This document shows, one piece after another, positions 1-8,578 of a stretch of 64,000 nucleotides of DNA. The position numbers and the translations under genes are program-made. Origin of the DNA: Chitinophaga ginsengisoli (GTDB lineage: Bacteria; Bacteroidota; Bacteroidia; Chitinophagales; Chitinophagaceae); NCBI RefSeq assembly GCF_003014595.1, contig NZ_PYGK01000003.1:620001-684000 (forward strand), read 5' to 3'. Under the pieces are notes generated by a model. The model was not told where the DNA came from, did not search any database, and saw only the letters and a program-made list of their open reading frames with translations. Numbering within the stretch: position 1 is the stretch's first letter; each line of letters begins with the position of its first letter.

Positions 1-1674
1 AGTTGGGAATAACCTATAATTCACCTCTATATTATGAACCATATTAGTTGTTTGAGCATCAAGAATCCGGCTTACTAGAGCTACATACGGATTCCTCCAT
101 GTATAATTAGCCCAGTTGAGACTCCCATTTAAATTATATGGAGCAGGCGCATTTGGGGGAAGATCAACATTACTGGCAAAATCAGCTCCAGGATAATTCA
201 TTTTACTAATCGAGTAACTTCCTGTAACATTCGCTTTCAAACGCTGATTAACTGAAGACGCTGTAAAACTGAAATGCCCTCCTCCTCGCTGATTCGAGAA
301 ATCTCCAGGAAATATTGTTGTCTCTTTGTGATAATTTCCTCCAATCCGATATTGGATAATGGATTCCCCACCATAAATGTTGGCTTGAGCATCTAAATAA
401 CTGGCAGCATGCCCTACAAGTTCTCGCTGCCAGTCAGTGTAACGACTAGTGTCCCATTCTAACAAATCTGGAGCATTTTCAATCGTTGGTGTTTCATCAT
501 CGTTATAAAATGCTTCCCGTCTCATCTTGAGGTATTCCTTAGTATTTAATAATTTTCTCTTTTTAGCCACATGCTGCCACCCCTTGTTTACACTAATATC
601 GACCTTGGTGACTCCGACACCTCCTTTTTTTGTAGTAATTATCACTACACCATTTGCTCCTCTAGATCCATAAATTGCAGTTGCATCTGCATCTTTCAAA
701 ATATCAATACTCTCAATATCAGCCGGATTAATGAAATTTAGCCCAGAAATTGTTGTCCCCAAGGCTCCATAACTTCCCAACGGAGGTGCTGCCACAGTAG
801 GCTGAAAGGGGACACCATCAACAATAAACAAAGGTTGAGTACCACTATTAATACTATTACGTCCCCTTATTTGAATATTCACTTTTGCTCCCTGCAGACC
901 GGTTGTTTGTGTAACAATTACGCCGGGGGCCCTTCCCTGTAGAGTTAATAATGGGTCTGATACAGGCTGATTAGCCAAATCTCTTGCTTTTATTGAAACC
1001 AAGTTACCGGTATTAAAACGTTGTGTTGTCATCCCATATCCTCTGATTATAGTTTCGTCTAGTTTATTAACAACTTCTTCCATTTGCAATACAATATTCT
1101 GGTCTTCTACTACAATCTCCTTTGTTTTATATCCTATTGAACTCAGCACAAGAGTTTCATTCATTTTTATGCCCTCTAACTTAAACCTGCCTTCGCTATC
1201 TGATTTAGTACCTTTATGCACACTGTTCTTGAGAATAACAGTAACCCCCGGTATCGGATTACCTTTTGAATCAGAAAGCTTGCCACTAACTTTAAAGCGG
1301 CTTAATAACGTATCACTGTTCAAGATTACATTGTTCTTGGTAATCGTCGGACGCAACGATATCACCCCCTCTCTATACACCCACTCAATCCTCTTCTTCC
1401 CCAACAAACTCTCCAACACATTATCCAGCATTACCTTCTCAAACATCACCGTCACCTTTTCCTTCACATCCACTGCATCCACCGCATACATAAACCTCAA
1501 CCCTGTCTGCCGCTCTATCTGCCTGAACACTGTCTCCAGTGTCACATCCGTGCCGATCACAGTAACCTTCTGCTTCCCTGTTTGATCAGTAGAAGCATAC
1601 AAAGAAGAACAGCATAATAAGAATACGGAAAGAAACCTGACGACCAGGCTGCTGCGAGGCGTAGAGATGCACAT
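1..1674 (-). CDS. SusC-like TonB-dependent outer-membrane receptor, N-terminal part (gene runs off the window)
   Basis: Outer-membrane, TonB-dependent uptake channel of the SusC/RagA family. In the first 558 codons I read a signal peptide, an STN domain (about residues 30-100), a carboxypeptidase-like regulatory domain (about 120-200), and a plug domain with the family motif ending GYGMTTQRFNTGN followed by LQGRAPGV and DADATAIYGSRGANGV. The barrel start follows, with the RYTDWQ motif. The start ATG at 1674 is chosen because it gives a clean signal peptide; an in-frame ATG at 1737 would add 21 polar residues. The STN domain fits a transducing receptor that signals to the divergent sigma/FecR pair at 2122-3837. 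The SusD partner would lie outside the window. Base composition changes near 1345: the body is AT-rich while the STN segment is C-rich. Confidence 0.93.
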   Translation of the reverse strand, partial: MCISTPRSSLVVRFLSVFLLCCSSLYASTDQTGKQKVTVIGTDVTLETVFRQIERQTGLRFMYAVDAVDVKEKVTVMFEKVMLDNVLESLLGKKRIEWVYREGVISLRPTITKNNVILNSDTLLSRFKVSGKLSDSKGNPIPGVTVILKNSVHKGTKSDSEGRFKLEGIKMNETLVLSSIGYKTKEIVVEDQNIVLQMEEVVNKLDETIIRGYGMTTQRFNTGNLVSIKARDLANQPVSDPLLTLQGRAPGVIVTQTTGLQGAKVNIQIRGRNSINSGTQPLFIVDGVPFQPTVAAPPLGSYGALGTTISGLNFINPADIESIDILKDADATAIYGSRGANGVVIITTKKGGVGVTKVDISVNKGWQHVAKKRKLLNTKEYLKMRREAFYNDDETPTIENAPDLLEWDTSRYTDWQRELVGHAASYLDAQANIYGGESIIQYRIGGNYHKETTIFPGDFSNQRGGGHFSFTASSVNQRLKANVTGSYSISKMNYPGADFASNVDLPPNAPAPYNLNGSLNWANYTWRNPYVALVSRILDAQTTNMVHNIEVNYRLFPT

Positions 1675-2121
1675 AATAGTTGGTTGATGTTGGTTAAAAG
1701 CGTAGCAATAAGCACTGTTATGGGAACAGACATGCATACACAGTTTTCACCACATGACATAGCGCAGCGAATGAATTCAGCCGAAAAAACGAATAATGGT
1801 TGGTTTTTAATTAAGCGATTCCTTATCTCGTTGTAATAGTCAAATGTCTTGGTTAGCTAATCTGGAATAAAATGAGTCAGTTCCCAGACATTCAGTCGGG
1901 GTAAAATTTAAAAGGTACCCAAAGAAATTTAACAAAAACTTAAACCTGTTTATCCCCGAAAAAATCTACCGCCATTAACACCGTATTAACTTCTCGCAAA
2001 TTGAGATTCAGTAGCTTAGCAAGCGTATAAAGTACGTTCATTGTTCTACCCCAGATGTAGTTTATTATCCCTTGAGGTCCCGGAAACAGCTCATTTGTAT
2101 AACTATATTTTCTGTTGAAGT
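1675..2121. promoter_or_regulatory. Divergent intergenic region between susC-like and sigma genes
   Basis: This 447-base region separates the divergent receptor and sigma genes, so it must carry both promoters. It is AT-rich. I see no convincing full -33/-7 pair, no RNA gene and no coding ORF; the short minus ORF at 1557-1760 is an out-of-frame shadow. Confidence 0.4.
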
Positions 2122-2670
2122 ATGCATCTAGACGGTTACAACGACGAACATCTCTTCAAACTACTGCAAGACGGTAGTGAGACAGCCTTCAATGCCATCT
2201 TTAACCGCTATAGCAAACGTTTATATGTAGAAGCCTATAACCGTTTACAAGACGCAGATGAAGGGAATGACATTGTGCAGGAAGTCTTCTTCTGGTTATG
2301 GGAAAGAAAGCACTCCCTGGAACAACCGCAATGCCTCAAGGCTTACCTGGTACAGGTAGTCAGGAATAAATGCGTAGACCTGATCCGTAAAAAGACCAGT
2401 ACACGCGATAAAAAGCAACAATATACCTGGCTGGCGGATACTTACACTACCACCTCTCCCATAGAAAATAAAGAACTCGGCAGGCAGCTGACGGCGGCTA
2501 TCAACAGCATCACGCCCGCCAGCAGGCAAGCCTTCGAACAATTATACCTCTACAAAAGAAGCCTGAAAGAAATTGCCGACGAAATGAACATCAATGTCCA
2601 GTCGGTAAAGAACCACATCCACCGCGCGCTGAAAGTGCTGCGCGAGAATTTGAAACATAGCCTGTCGTAA
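2122..2670 (+). CDS. ECF RNA polymerase sigma factor (Bacteroidota sigma-70 type)
   Basis: Extracytoplasmic-function sigma factor of 182 residues. Region 2 is visible in FNAIFNRYSKRLYVEAY and GNDIVQEVFFWLWERK (about residues 23-68). Region 4 is visible in LPASRQAF-like and LKEIADEMNINVQSVKNHI segments (about 130-170), the latter being the -35-recognition helix-turn-helix. It is the usual partner of the FecR anti-sigma 36 bases downstream and of the divergent STN-bearing receptor. By family knowledge, substrate binding at the receptor is relayed through FecR to release this sigma, which transcribes the receptor operon. Length and start are typical. Confidence 0.93.
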   Translation: MHLDGYNDEHLFKLLQDGSETAFNAIFNRYSKRLYVEAYNRLQDADEGNDIVQEVFFWLWERKHSLEQPQCLKAYLVQVVRNKCVDLIRKKTSTRDKKQQYTWLADTYTTTSPIENKELGRQLTAAINSITPASRQAFEQLYLYKRSLKEIADEMNINVQSVKNHIHRALKVLRENLKHSLS

Positions 2671-2706
2671 GTACCTTTTGCCAGTTTTTTCGACTATAGG
2701 GTTATC

Positions 2707-3837
2707 ATGCAGATAGATGAAACCCAAATCGAACAACTGGTACTGGACGAATTAGGGGGAATAATCACTCCCGAAGACAGTGCCACCCTCAAAAAACTGC
2801 TCGAAGACGAGCCGGAAGCACTTATTATCCGAAACGCCATCTACGAACAGTTTTCGGGGCCCGAGGAACAGGCCTTCTTAGCCCTGTCTCCCGAACATTT
2901 GCCCATCGAACAAGTATGGGCCAGGATCCGTAAAAGAAAATGGATCAGAGTCATTGTACGCTCATCGCTCAGCCTTGCCTTTATGGCCTCAGTGGCCTCC
3001 GGCATCTATATATCTTTTAAGCCAACAAAGCCTAGCCAGCCTAAGGCAGTTGTCCATGGATTGTCTCCCCTGAAAACTGTTGCTCTGCAGCTGCCCAATG
3101 GCGAAACTGTCAATCTGGGCAGCACGCAGCAACACGTTACCGTAGGAGATGTGACACTAAACGCCACCGAAAAACAGGTATCCCTCAAAGGGAAGCCGAA
3201 CAATGGCATGGCCATGATCACGGTACCCGAGGGACAGGGTTATAAAATCAAACTCTCCGATGGATCAGCAATACAGTTAAACGCGGCCTCAAAGATGGCA
3301 TTCCCGGTAGCCTTTAGCAGCAATACACGCGAAATCACCATACAGGGTGAAGCCTACCTGAAAGTAGCCGCAGATCCGAAGCGGCCATTCATCGTACACC
3401 TGCCCAACACAACTGTACATGTACTCGGCACAGAGTTCAACGTCAACACCTACGACAACGCACACGAAGAAATCGCACTCGTAAAAGGCGCCATCAAACT
3501 GAAAGCTGATTCCACCACTCTCCTATTGAAACCAGGATTCTCAGTTCGATACCAGAAAGGTCAACGTATGCAGGCCACACGTTTTGATGCGGAAGAATTA
3601 TTAGCGTGGAGAGAGGGTACTTATGTGTTTCATGCAGCGACTATAGACGAAATGTGCGCCGTTTTGAAAAGATGGTACGGAATAAATATCATTTATGATA
3701 ACGCCAACACAGGCCAACGCCGTTTCACCGGTTATATCGACAAATCCAGGCCTATGCAGCATTTCCTGGATGATTTAAAATTCACAGGACACTTCGATTA
3801 TTACTTTGATAACGACAGTGTCATACACATACGTTAA
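2707..3837 (+). CDS. FecR-family anti-sigma factor
   Basis: Inner-membrane anti-sigma/sensor protein of 376 residues. The N-terminal cytoplasmic segment (IEQLVLDELGGIITPED, residues 8-24) should bind sigma. One membrane helix lies near residues 80-100 (SSLSLAFMASVASGIYISF). The periplasmic FecR domain follows (GQGYKIKLSDGSAIQLNA ... GEAYLKVAADPKRPF ... VLGTEFNVNTY), then a C-terminal DUF4974-type domain (about 300-376) that in this family contacts the receptor STN domain. It is preceded by its sigma gene and followed after 44 bases by a second sigma gene, an unusual arrangement. Confidence 0.93.
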   Translation: MQIDETQIEQLVLDELGGIITPEDSATLKKLLEDEPEALIIRNAIYEQFSGPEEQAFLALSPEHLPIEQVWARIRKRKWIRVIVRSSLSLAFMASVASGIYISFKPTKPSQPKAVVHGLSPLKTVALQLPNGETVNLGSTQQHVTVGDVTLNATEKQVSLKGKPNNGMAMITVPEGQGYKIKLSDGSAIQLNAASKMAFPVAFSSNTREITIQGEAYLKVAADPKRPFIVHLPNTTVHVLGTEFNVNTYDNAHEEIALVKGAIKLKADSTTLLLKPGFSVRYQKGQRMQATRFDAEELLAWREGTYVFHAATIDEMCAVLKRWYGINIIYDNANTGQRRFTGYIDKSRPMQHFLDDLKFTGHFDYYFDNDSVIHIR

Positions 3838-3881
3838 CGTTACAGGGTCTTTAAATTTTGTCATGCAGTTTTGAATGTAAA

Positions 3882-4430
3882 ATGATGTTATTTCACGAGG
3901 AAGAACTATTATTGTCTGTGAAAAGAGGCGATGCATCCGCTTTCGCTACACTTTACAAACGGTATCGTCCGCAACTGCTGACGGAAGCATATCAGAAGGT
4001 ACGCAACCAACAAGAGGCGGAAGATATAGTACAGGAGATCTTTACATCTTTATGGCAACGGCGCAGGGAACTGTCTATTAACATCTCCCTGAAACATTAT
4101 CTATATAGAGCAGTGCATTTACAATATGCATATAAGTGCCGGCGCAATGAGGTAGCCCGCAGGTTTGTATCGCATACCTACTATACCTCTCCCGAAAGTG
4201 CAGTACCCAGGAATCTTGAAAATAAAGAACTGGGACAACAGATCCGGGAAGCGGCCAGACACGTATCTGCTCCTGCATGCAGGAAAGTATTTGAACTGCT
4301 CTACCTGCAGGACTGGAGCCATAAAGAAATTGCACAGGATATGAACATCCAGCCACAGGTAGTGAAAAACCAGGTGAGCCGTGCATTGAAAGTAGTCCGT
4401 ACCCGTTTACGCGAAGTGGAAGTGGTATAA
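3882..4430 (+). CDS. Second ECF sigma factor of island 1
   Basis: ECF sigma factor of 182 residues from ATG 3882. An in-frame TTG at 3858 would add eight unconserved residues, so the ATG is preferred; the next codon is also ATG. Region 2 (LLSVKRGDASAFATLYKRYR, EAEDIVQEIFTSLWQR) and region 4 (HKEIAQDMNIQPQVVKNQVS) are both intact. It sits between fecR and the AraC-like gene. A gene at the same relative place in island 2 (15177-15449) has lost region 4. Whether it shares the upstream FecR or has no anti-sigma of its own cannot be told from sequence. Confidence 0.9.
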   Translation: MMLFHEEELLLSVKRGDASAFATLYKRYRPQLLTEAYQKVRNQQEAEDIVQEIFTSLWQRRRELSINISLKHYLYRAVHLQYAYKCRRNEVARRFVSHTYYTSPESAVPRNLENKELGQQIREAARHVSAPACRKVFELLYLQDWSHKEIAQDMNIQPQVVKNQVSRALKVVRTRLREVEVV

Positions 4431-4468
4431 AGCATCCCGTCTATTTACAGACAATTAAATAACCATCC

Positions 4469-5464
4469 ATGAATACGTCAGCATCCAGCGTAAATAAACT
4501 GCTGCTCCTTGAAAAACTGAATCCCAGTTATGTCGCTCCTGCAGCTATCCCCGAGGAATATCAGTCCCTGATCATTCCCGCAGCTGGTCAATGTTACAGG
4601 GATGATGCAGAAGCAGAGATACTGACACAACATATCGACTTCGGACCATTCTCTTTATGGATACATGACATCTGGGCGAAGAAAAATTTTGTACTATGCC
4701 CTTGCATCCCTTCACATATGTGGAGTCTGCATGGCATATATGAAGACAGCCTGCACTTCGAAGATCCGGCAGCACCCAGTTACCTGCTGGAAGAAAAAGA
4801 ATTTAATTTCTTTAACCTGCCTAAAGGACTACACCGCATTCCCATCACCGAAGGCAAGAAGATACTCTCCATTCACATCAATATTGAACAGGATGTATTA
4901 AAAGACATGGTCGAGGAATTTCCCAGCCTGGAGATCCTGGCCAATAAAATGCCTACAGGAATTGGGGCCATCAACGCACATCCGTATCAAAGCAATATGG
5001 TATGCGACTTCCTCCTGGAGAAGATCCTTTCCTGCCGCTATGCACCCAAAAGAGCATACCCTTATCTGTTCCGCGCCTGCATAGATCTGTTGAGGAACAT
5101 CGCTGCCCAGGAAACCCTGGCCAATCAGCCGCTGATGTCACAGAGTGTGCTGAATGCAGCTAAGATCCATCGGCTATTCAACTATCTGCAGGCACACCCT
5201 TTCATCAAACACACGCTTGTTCAATTAGGATACATATTCAAAGCCAGCGGTAAACAACTCGCATTTGAGTTTAAACAGCATTTCGCGCTGACCATCCATG
5301 AATATATGCACATGTGCAGAATGATGCACATCTATGACCTGCTGCAGAAAGCCAATACACCTGCGGAAGAAATAGCCAGCATCAGCGAATATCCAAACGT
5401 CACGAATATGGTCATGCAGCTAAGAGACTACTATGCCTGTATGAGAAGTGCTACTTATCAATGA
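4469..5464 (+). CDS. AraC-like regulator with degraded HTH (paralogue 1 of 4)
   Basis: Protein of 331 residues, paralogous to those at 15476, 27856 and 32488. The N-terminal ~200 residues resemble the ligand-sensing part of AraC/PchR-type regulators and share the signature GPFSLW.HD (about residue 58) and a later S.HINI. The C-terminal ~100 residues follow the AraC two-HTH pattern: LVQLGYIFKASGKQLAFEFK for the first helix-turn-helix, then LLQKANTPAEEIASISEYPN. The usual second recognition helix (normally like GYSSQSHFSRxFKKxFG) is replaced by NVTNMVMQLRDYYAC. It may bind DNA poorly or act by protein contact. It is the last plus-strand gene of island 1 and overlaps the convergent TlpA-like gene by 14 bases. 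Confidence 0.75.
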   Translation: MNTSASSVNKLLLLEKLNPSYVAPAAIPEEYQSLIIPAAGQCYRDDAEAEILTQHIDFGPFSLWIHDIWAKKNFVLCPCIPSHMWSLHGIYEDSLHFEDPAAPSYLLEEKEFNFFNLPKGLHRIPITEGKKILSIHINIEQDVLKDMVEEFPSLEILANKMPTGIGAINAHPYQSNMVCDFLLEKILSCRYAPKRAYPYLFRACIDLLRNIAAQETLANQPLMSQSVLNAAKIHRLFNYLQAHPFIKHTLVQLGYIFKASGKQLAFEFKQHFALTIHEYMHMCRMMHIYDLLQKANTPAEEIASISEYPNVTNMVMQLRDYYACMRSATYQ

Positions 5465-5942
5465 TCGCACGGACGGTATCCAATGGTAATGAGCCGTAAT
5501 TCGCCCGTTTGATCTGTCTGTTCTTGTCATAGAACACCAGCAGGGGGTATGCTTGCCCTCCATAAAACCTGAAAAAGACATTGTTATAATCCAATCCCAG
5601 CTTCACATTCGGGAACTGCTCAAATTTATATCTCTCCTGGTACAACTTCACATCATGAAAGCTGCCGGCACTGATGAAAACGATATTGATGTCCTTCAGC
5701 GTATCCATAGCAGCGGCCATCTTCTGCGACATCGTATCACATGGTTTACAGCCCGGACCATAAAAGTATAACAAAGTAGGACGCCCCTTGGCAAGACTGT
5801 CTGTATTGAACTTCGATACAGTATCTCCCTTCAGCAATACAATCGGTGGCAATGCTTTCGGATCTTTCGGCATATTGTCGGCATGAGGAGCTTGGGTACA
5901 GCTGGCCAGACCCAGGGCAAACAAAACGAGTAGCTGTTTCAT
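5451..5942 (-). CDS. TlpA/thioredoxin-like lipoprotein
   Basis: Exported thiol-disulfide oxidoreductase-like lipoprotein of 163 residues. The signal peptide ends in a lipobox (LASC, Cys15). The thioredoxin-fold active site is FYGPGCKPCDT with Cys65 and Cys68. A cis-Pro-like stretch FEQFPNVKLGLDY and a C-terminal LLVFYDKNRQIKR strand complete the fold. It probably acts in the periplasm or at a membrane surface; the substrate is unknown. It overlaps the 3' end of the AraC-like gene tail to tail, so the two are not cotranscribed. Confidence 0.85.
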   Translation of the reverse strand: MKQLLVLFALGLASCTQAPHADNMPKDPKALPPIVLLKGDTVSKFNTDSLAKGRPTLLYFYGPGCKPCDTMSQKMAAAMDTLKDINIVFISAGSFHDVKLYQERYKFEQFPNVKLGLDYNNVFFRFYGGQAYPLLVFYDKNRQIKRANYGSLPLDTVRAIIDK

Positions 5943-6025
5943 ATTGTATAGATGGTTAACACAAGAGTAATATAACCTGTTTAACCGGGATAATAGTTAG
6001 GAGATAGCGTATTCCACGTATACTA

Positions 6026-6547
6026 TCACTCCAGCAGATGTGTCACGCCGAAGATGAGTCCTGCCAACAGCAGAATACAAACCAATGGCACCACCACCTC
6101 ATACAAAAAAGCGTTCATCTGCGCTTCCCGTTGCTTTCTTATCTGCAGGAACAGGCGATGCATGCGCTGGTCACGCTCCAGACGATCCTGCCTTTTCCGC
6201 CAGGTCTTCAGTGTGATCTGTACCAGGGGCTCATTATCAAAAATCTCTTTATTGGGAGCAATACCTGCATACCCTTCCACTTCTTCGATCAACTCATCAT
6301 TACTCAATTCATAGTAAGTACCAGATGGCGTGTCATGTCGAAGAATGAAATCATGGCTGAGCAACAGATGGATCGTGTAGGCGCTTAAATACTCCTTCAT
6401 CGTTTCATGATCCACCGCTGCACTCTGAGAATCTGTGATCAGTAATTTTTCCAGTACATAACGTACTGACAACCGGTCCTGATAAGAGGTTATTTTTTGC
6501 AACAGATCGGTATAAAGACCGGCCTTAGCATTAGGGAGGTTCAACAT
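6026..6547 (-). CDS. Unknown protein with winged-helix-like region and one C-terminal membrane helix
   Basis: 173 residues, no signal peptide. The N-terminal ~80 residues look helical (LLQKITSYQDRLSVRYVLEK). The middle has YYELSNDELIEEVEGY, then a charged stretch KTWRKRQDRLERDQR and a C-terminal membrane helix (about residues 150-170). The order resembles the winged-helix, 'YELSHD' motif, basic coiled region and membrane anchor seen at the C-terminal side of some nSTAND-type ATPases, but no ATPase precedes it. I treat this resemblance as a hint only. Confidence 0.6.
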   Translation of the reverse strand: MLNLPNAKAGLYTDLLQKITSYQDRLSVRYVLEKLLITDSQSAAVDHETMKEYLSAYTIHLLLSHDFILRHDTPSGTYYELSNDELIEEVEGYAGIAPNKEIFDNEPLVQITLKTWRKRQDRLERDQRMHRLFLQIRKQREAQMNAFLYEVVVPLVCILLLAGLIFGVTHLLE

Positions 6548-6686
6548 ACTTTTAATAATTCATATCCCGGTCGGATAATTAACTATTTAGTACTCATCAA
6601 TCTGCCAAATTCTCTCTATCTCCTAACTATTCCTCCCGGTATACCACATAACTTTAAAAAACCCGTTAACCACAATCAAGCTCCCC

Positions 6687-8159
6687 ATGAGTAACCCGAG
6701 CCTCAAAGAATATATTTTCAAAGATCCCAATAACCGCCCCTACGTCTGGACAGCCATTATCGGGATCATTCTCCAGTTAATGTTCTTCAAATATCTTTAT
6801 CCCTTTGCCAGTTACATTAATGGAGACTCCTATGCCTACATGGAAACGGCGTATCAGAACTTATCCATCAATACTTACCCGGTAGGATACTCAATGTTCA
6901 TACGCCTGTTCAGCGTATTTACACATTCAGATACCGCCCTGGTAGTATGCCAATATCTGATGTTGCAGGCCAGCCTGCTATCAATGGTATTTACACTCTT
7001 CTATTTTTACAATCCACACAGATGTACCAGGATCGGATTGTTCGGATTCATGCTGTTCAATCCTGTGTTCCTCTACCTGGCCAATTATGTATCCAGTGAT
7101 ACATTGTTCCTATCATTGAGCATCACCTGGTTTACGATATTGCTCTGGATCATTTACCGCCCTTCCCGCAAGCTGATGATCTATCATGCATTTGTATTAT
7201 TCCTGGCATTCACGGTGAGATATAATGCACTTTATTATCCATTGATTGCAGGCATTGCGTTTCTGCTGTCCAAACAAAAGATGCTGCAAAAGGTGCTGGC
7301 ATTTGCCCTCTGTATAATATTATTAGGCAGCTTTATTGAATACAACAAAGCAAAATATTACGAAATCAGTAAGAAGCGGATCTTCACCCCTTTTACCGGT
7401 TGGCAGATGGCAAACAATGCCATGTATGCGTATAAGTTTGTTCCCAAAAATCAGCGGAAACCCGTACCTAAAAAATACCAGGTGCTCGATAAAATGATCA
7501 CGGAGTATTTTGACAGTACATTCAATAATCCTAAATACCCCTTTGAAATGATGATGGCCAGTACCGTCTACATGTGGACACCTGGCTTGCCCCTGCGTAA
7601 ATACATGCACGACCAGTTCAAGAAAGACTCTACAGCGCCTGAATTGAAACGCTGGGCCAGCGTATCTCCCTTGTATGAAGAATACGGCAAATACATCATC
7701 CTGCATTATCCGATGGCCTTCGCCAGGTACTACCTCTTCCCCAATGCGCTAAAATATTATGCCCCCCCTATTGAATTCCTGGAATACTACAGTACTGGCG
7801 TAGACAGTGTATCCCCGATCGCCCAGATGTGGTTTGAATATAAAAGCAATAAGATCACCACGAAGTTCAAAGATTTCAAAGTAGATATATTGGACTTCTA
7901 TCCTATCCTGGTCGGTACAATGAATGTGATCTTCTTCCTGGGTATGATCGGGTTCCTTTTATTACAGGGTTACAAACGGCAGCCCTTATTGGGTAAAGGA
8001 CTATTACTCGTGGTCTGCCTCTGGCTAACAAATTTCGGGTTCAGTATATTCGCCTCGCCCATTGCGTTACGGTTCCAGCTATTTCCCATACTGGTCATGA
8101 CTTCCTTTGCTTTCCTGTTCATGGAATACCTCATAAAAGAAGCGACCAAAAAAGAATGA
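6687..8159 (+). CDS. Polytopic membrane protein, GT-C glycosyltransferase-like (paralogue 1)
   Basis: 490 residues with roughly nine or ten membrane helices and an interior soluble part (about residues 240-370). Just after the first helix is YINGDSYAYMETAY, matching the acidic loop that GT-C family enzymes use near their catalytic site. This is followed by a conserved TYPVGYSMFIRLF stretch. It is clearly paralogous to the 492-residue protein at 17310-18788 (shared PVGY, THxDTALV, FTPF/SAFSGWQMANNA and PIAQxWF motifs). A lipid-linked sugar transfer role is plausible but unproven. Its stop codon abuts the convergent small-protein gene at 8160 with no spacer. Confidence 0.75.
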   Translation: MSNPSLKEYIFKDPNNRPYVWTAIIGIILQLMFFKYLYPFASYINGDSYAYMETAYQNLSINTYPVGYSMFIRLFSVFTHSDTALVVCQYLMLQASLLSMVFTLFYFYNPHRCTRIGLFGFMLFNPVFLYLANYVSSDTLFLSLSITWFTILLWIIYRPSRKLMIYHAFVLFLAFTVRYNALYYPLIAGIAFLLSKQKMLQKVLAFALCIILLGSFIEYNKAKYYEISKKRIFTPFTGWQMANNAMYAYKFVPKNQRKPVPKKYQVLDKMITEYFDSTFNNPKYPFEMMMASTVYMWTPGLPLRKYMHDQFKKDSTAPELKRWASVSPLYEEYGKYIILHYPMAFARYYLFPNALKYYAPPIEFLEYYSTGVDSVSPIAQMWFEYKSNKITTKFKDFKVDILDFYPILVGTMNVIFFLGMIGFLLLQGYKRQPLLGKGLLLVVCLWLTNFGFSIFASPIALRFQLFPILVMTSFAFLFMEYLIKEATKKE

Positions 8160-8498
8160 TCACTGACCTTGATCATCATATACCAGGGTGCTCGTCCAGG
8201 GTAGCCCTGAAGGAGCATCATAAGTATATGGCACACCACCAATCGTTACCCAGGTCAGTGTCACACTGGTGTACAGCGGCCTGCCGGCATTCACTGTTGG
8301 CTGTGTGGGACTGGTCGCGAAGTTCCGGTAGGGGGATATATCAGCCAATGTAAGCAGACGGCTTACGCCATTAATCGTTACCCGCGTACTGGTGGTCAGG
8401 TATAAATTATTCAATCCCCGCAGGGATGTAGATGCAGTGATCCCTGCCGTAACAGCCGACAGTACAATGATCAGCAGTATTGTCCTTGCCCGTTTCAT
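8160..8498 (-). CDS. Small exported protein ending YDDQGQ (paralogue 1)
   Basis: 112 residues of unknown function. It has an N-terminal signal or membrane segment (MKRARTILLIIVLSAVTAG), then a small polar, Thr/Gly-rich body with NGVSRLLTLADISPYRNF and NAGRPLYT, and the C-terminus YDDQGQ. A clear homologue lies at 21129-21473 in the same position, after SusD. It is 80 bases behind susD on the same strand and is probably the third gene of the SusC-SusD operon. I do not recognise a named family. It lacks a lipobox, so it is likely secreted or periplasmic. Confidence 0.75.
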   Translation of the reverse strand: MKRARTILLIIVLSAVTAGITASTSLRGLNNLYLTTSTRVTINGVSRLLTLADISPYRNFATSPTQPTVNAGRPLYTSVTLTWVTIGGVPYTYDAPSGLPWTSTLVYDDQGQ

Positions 8499-8578
8499 AG
8501 CAATAAAGTTTTTCTAAAATTATAGCTAGAATTGACAAACCTGCATACTATAGCCCGGTCCAACTTTAGAGATCAATG

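Noticed and set aside
6026..6547. nSTAND conflict-system ATPase remnant
   Set aside because: The resemblance is limited to a winged-helix and membrane-tail layout; no P-loop ATPase is present or adjacent.
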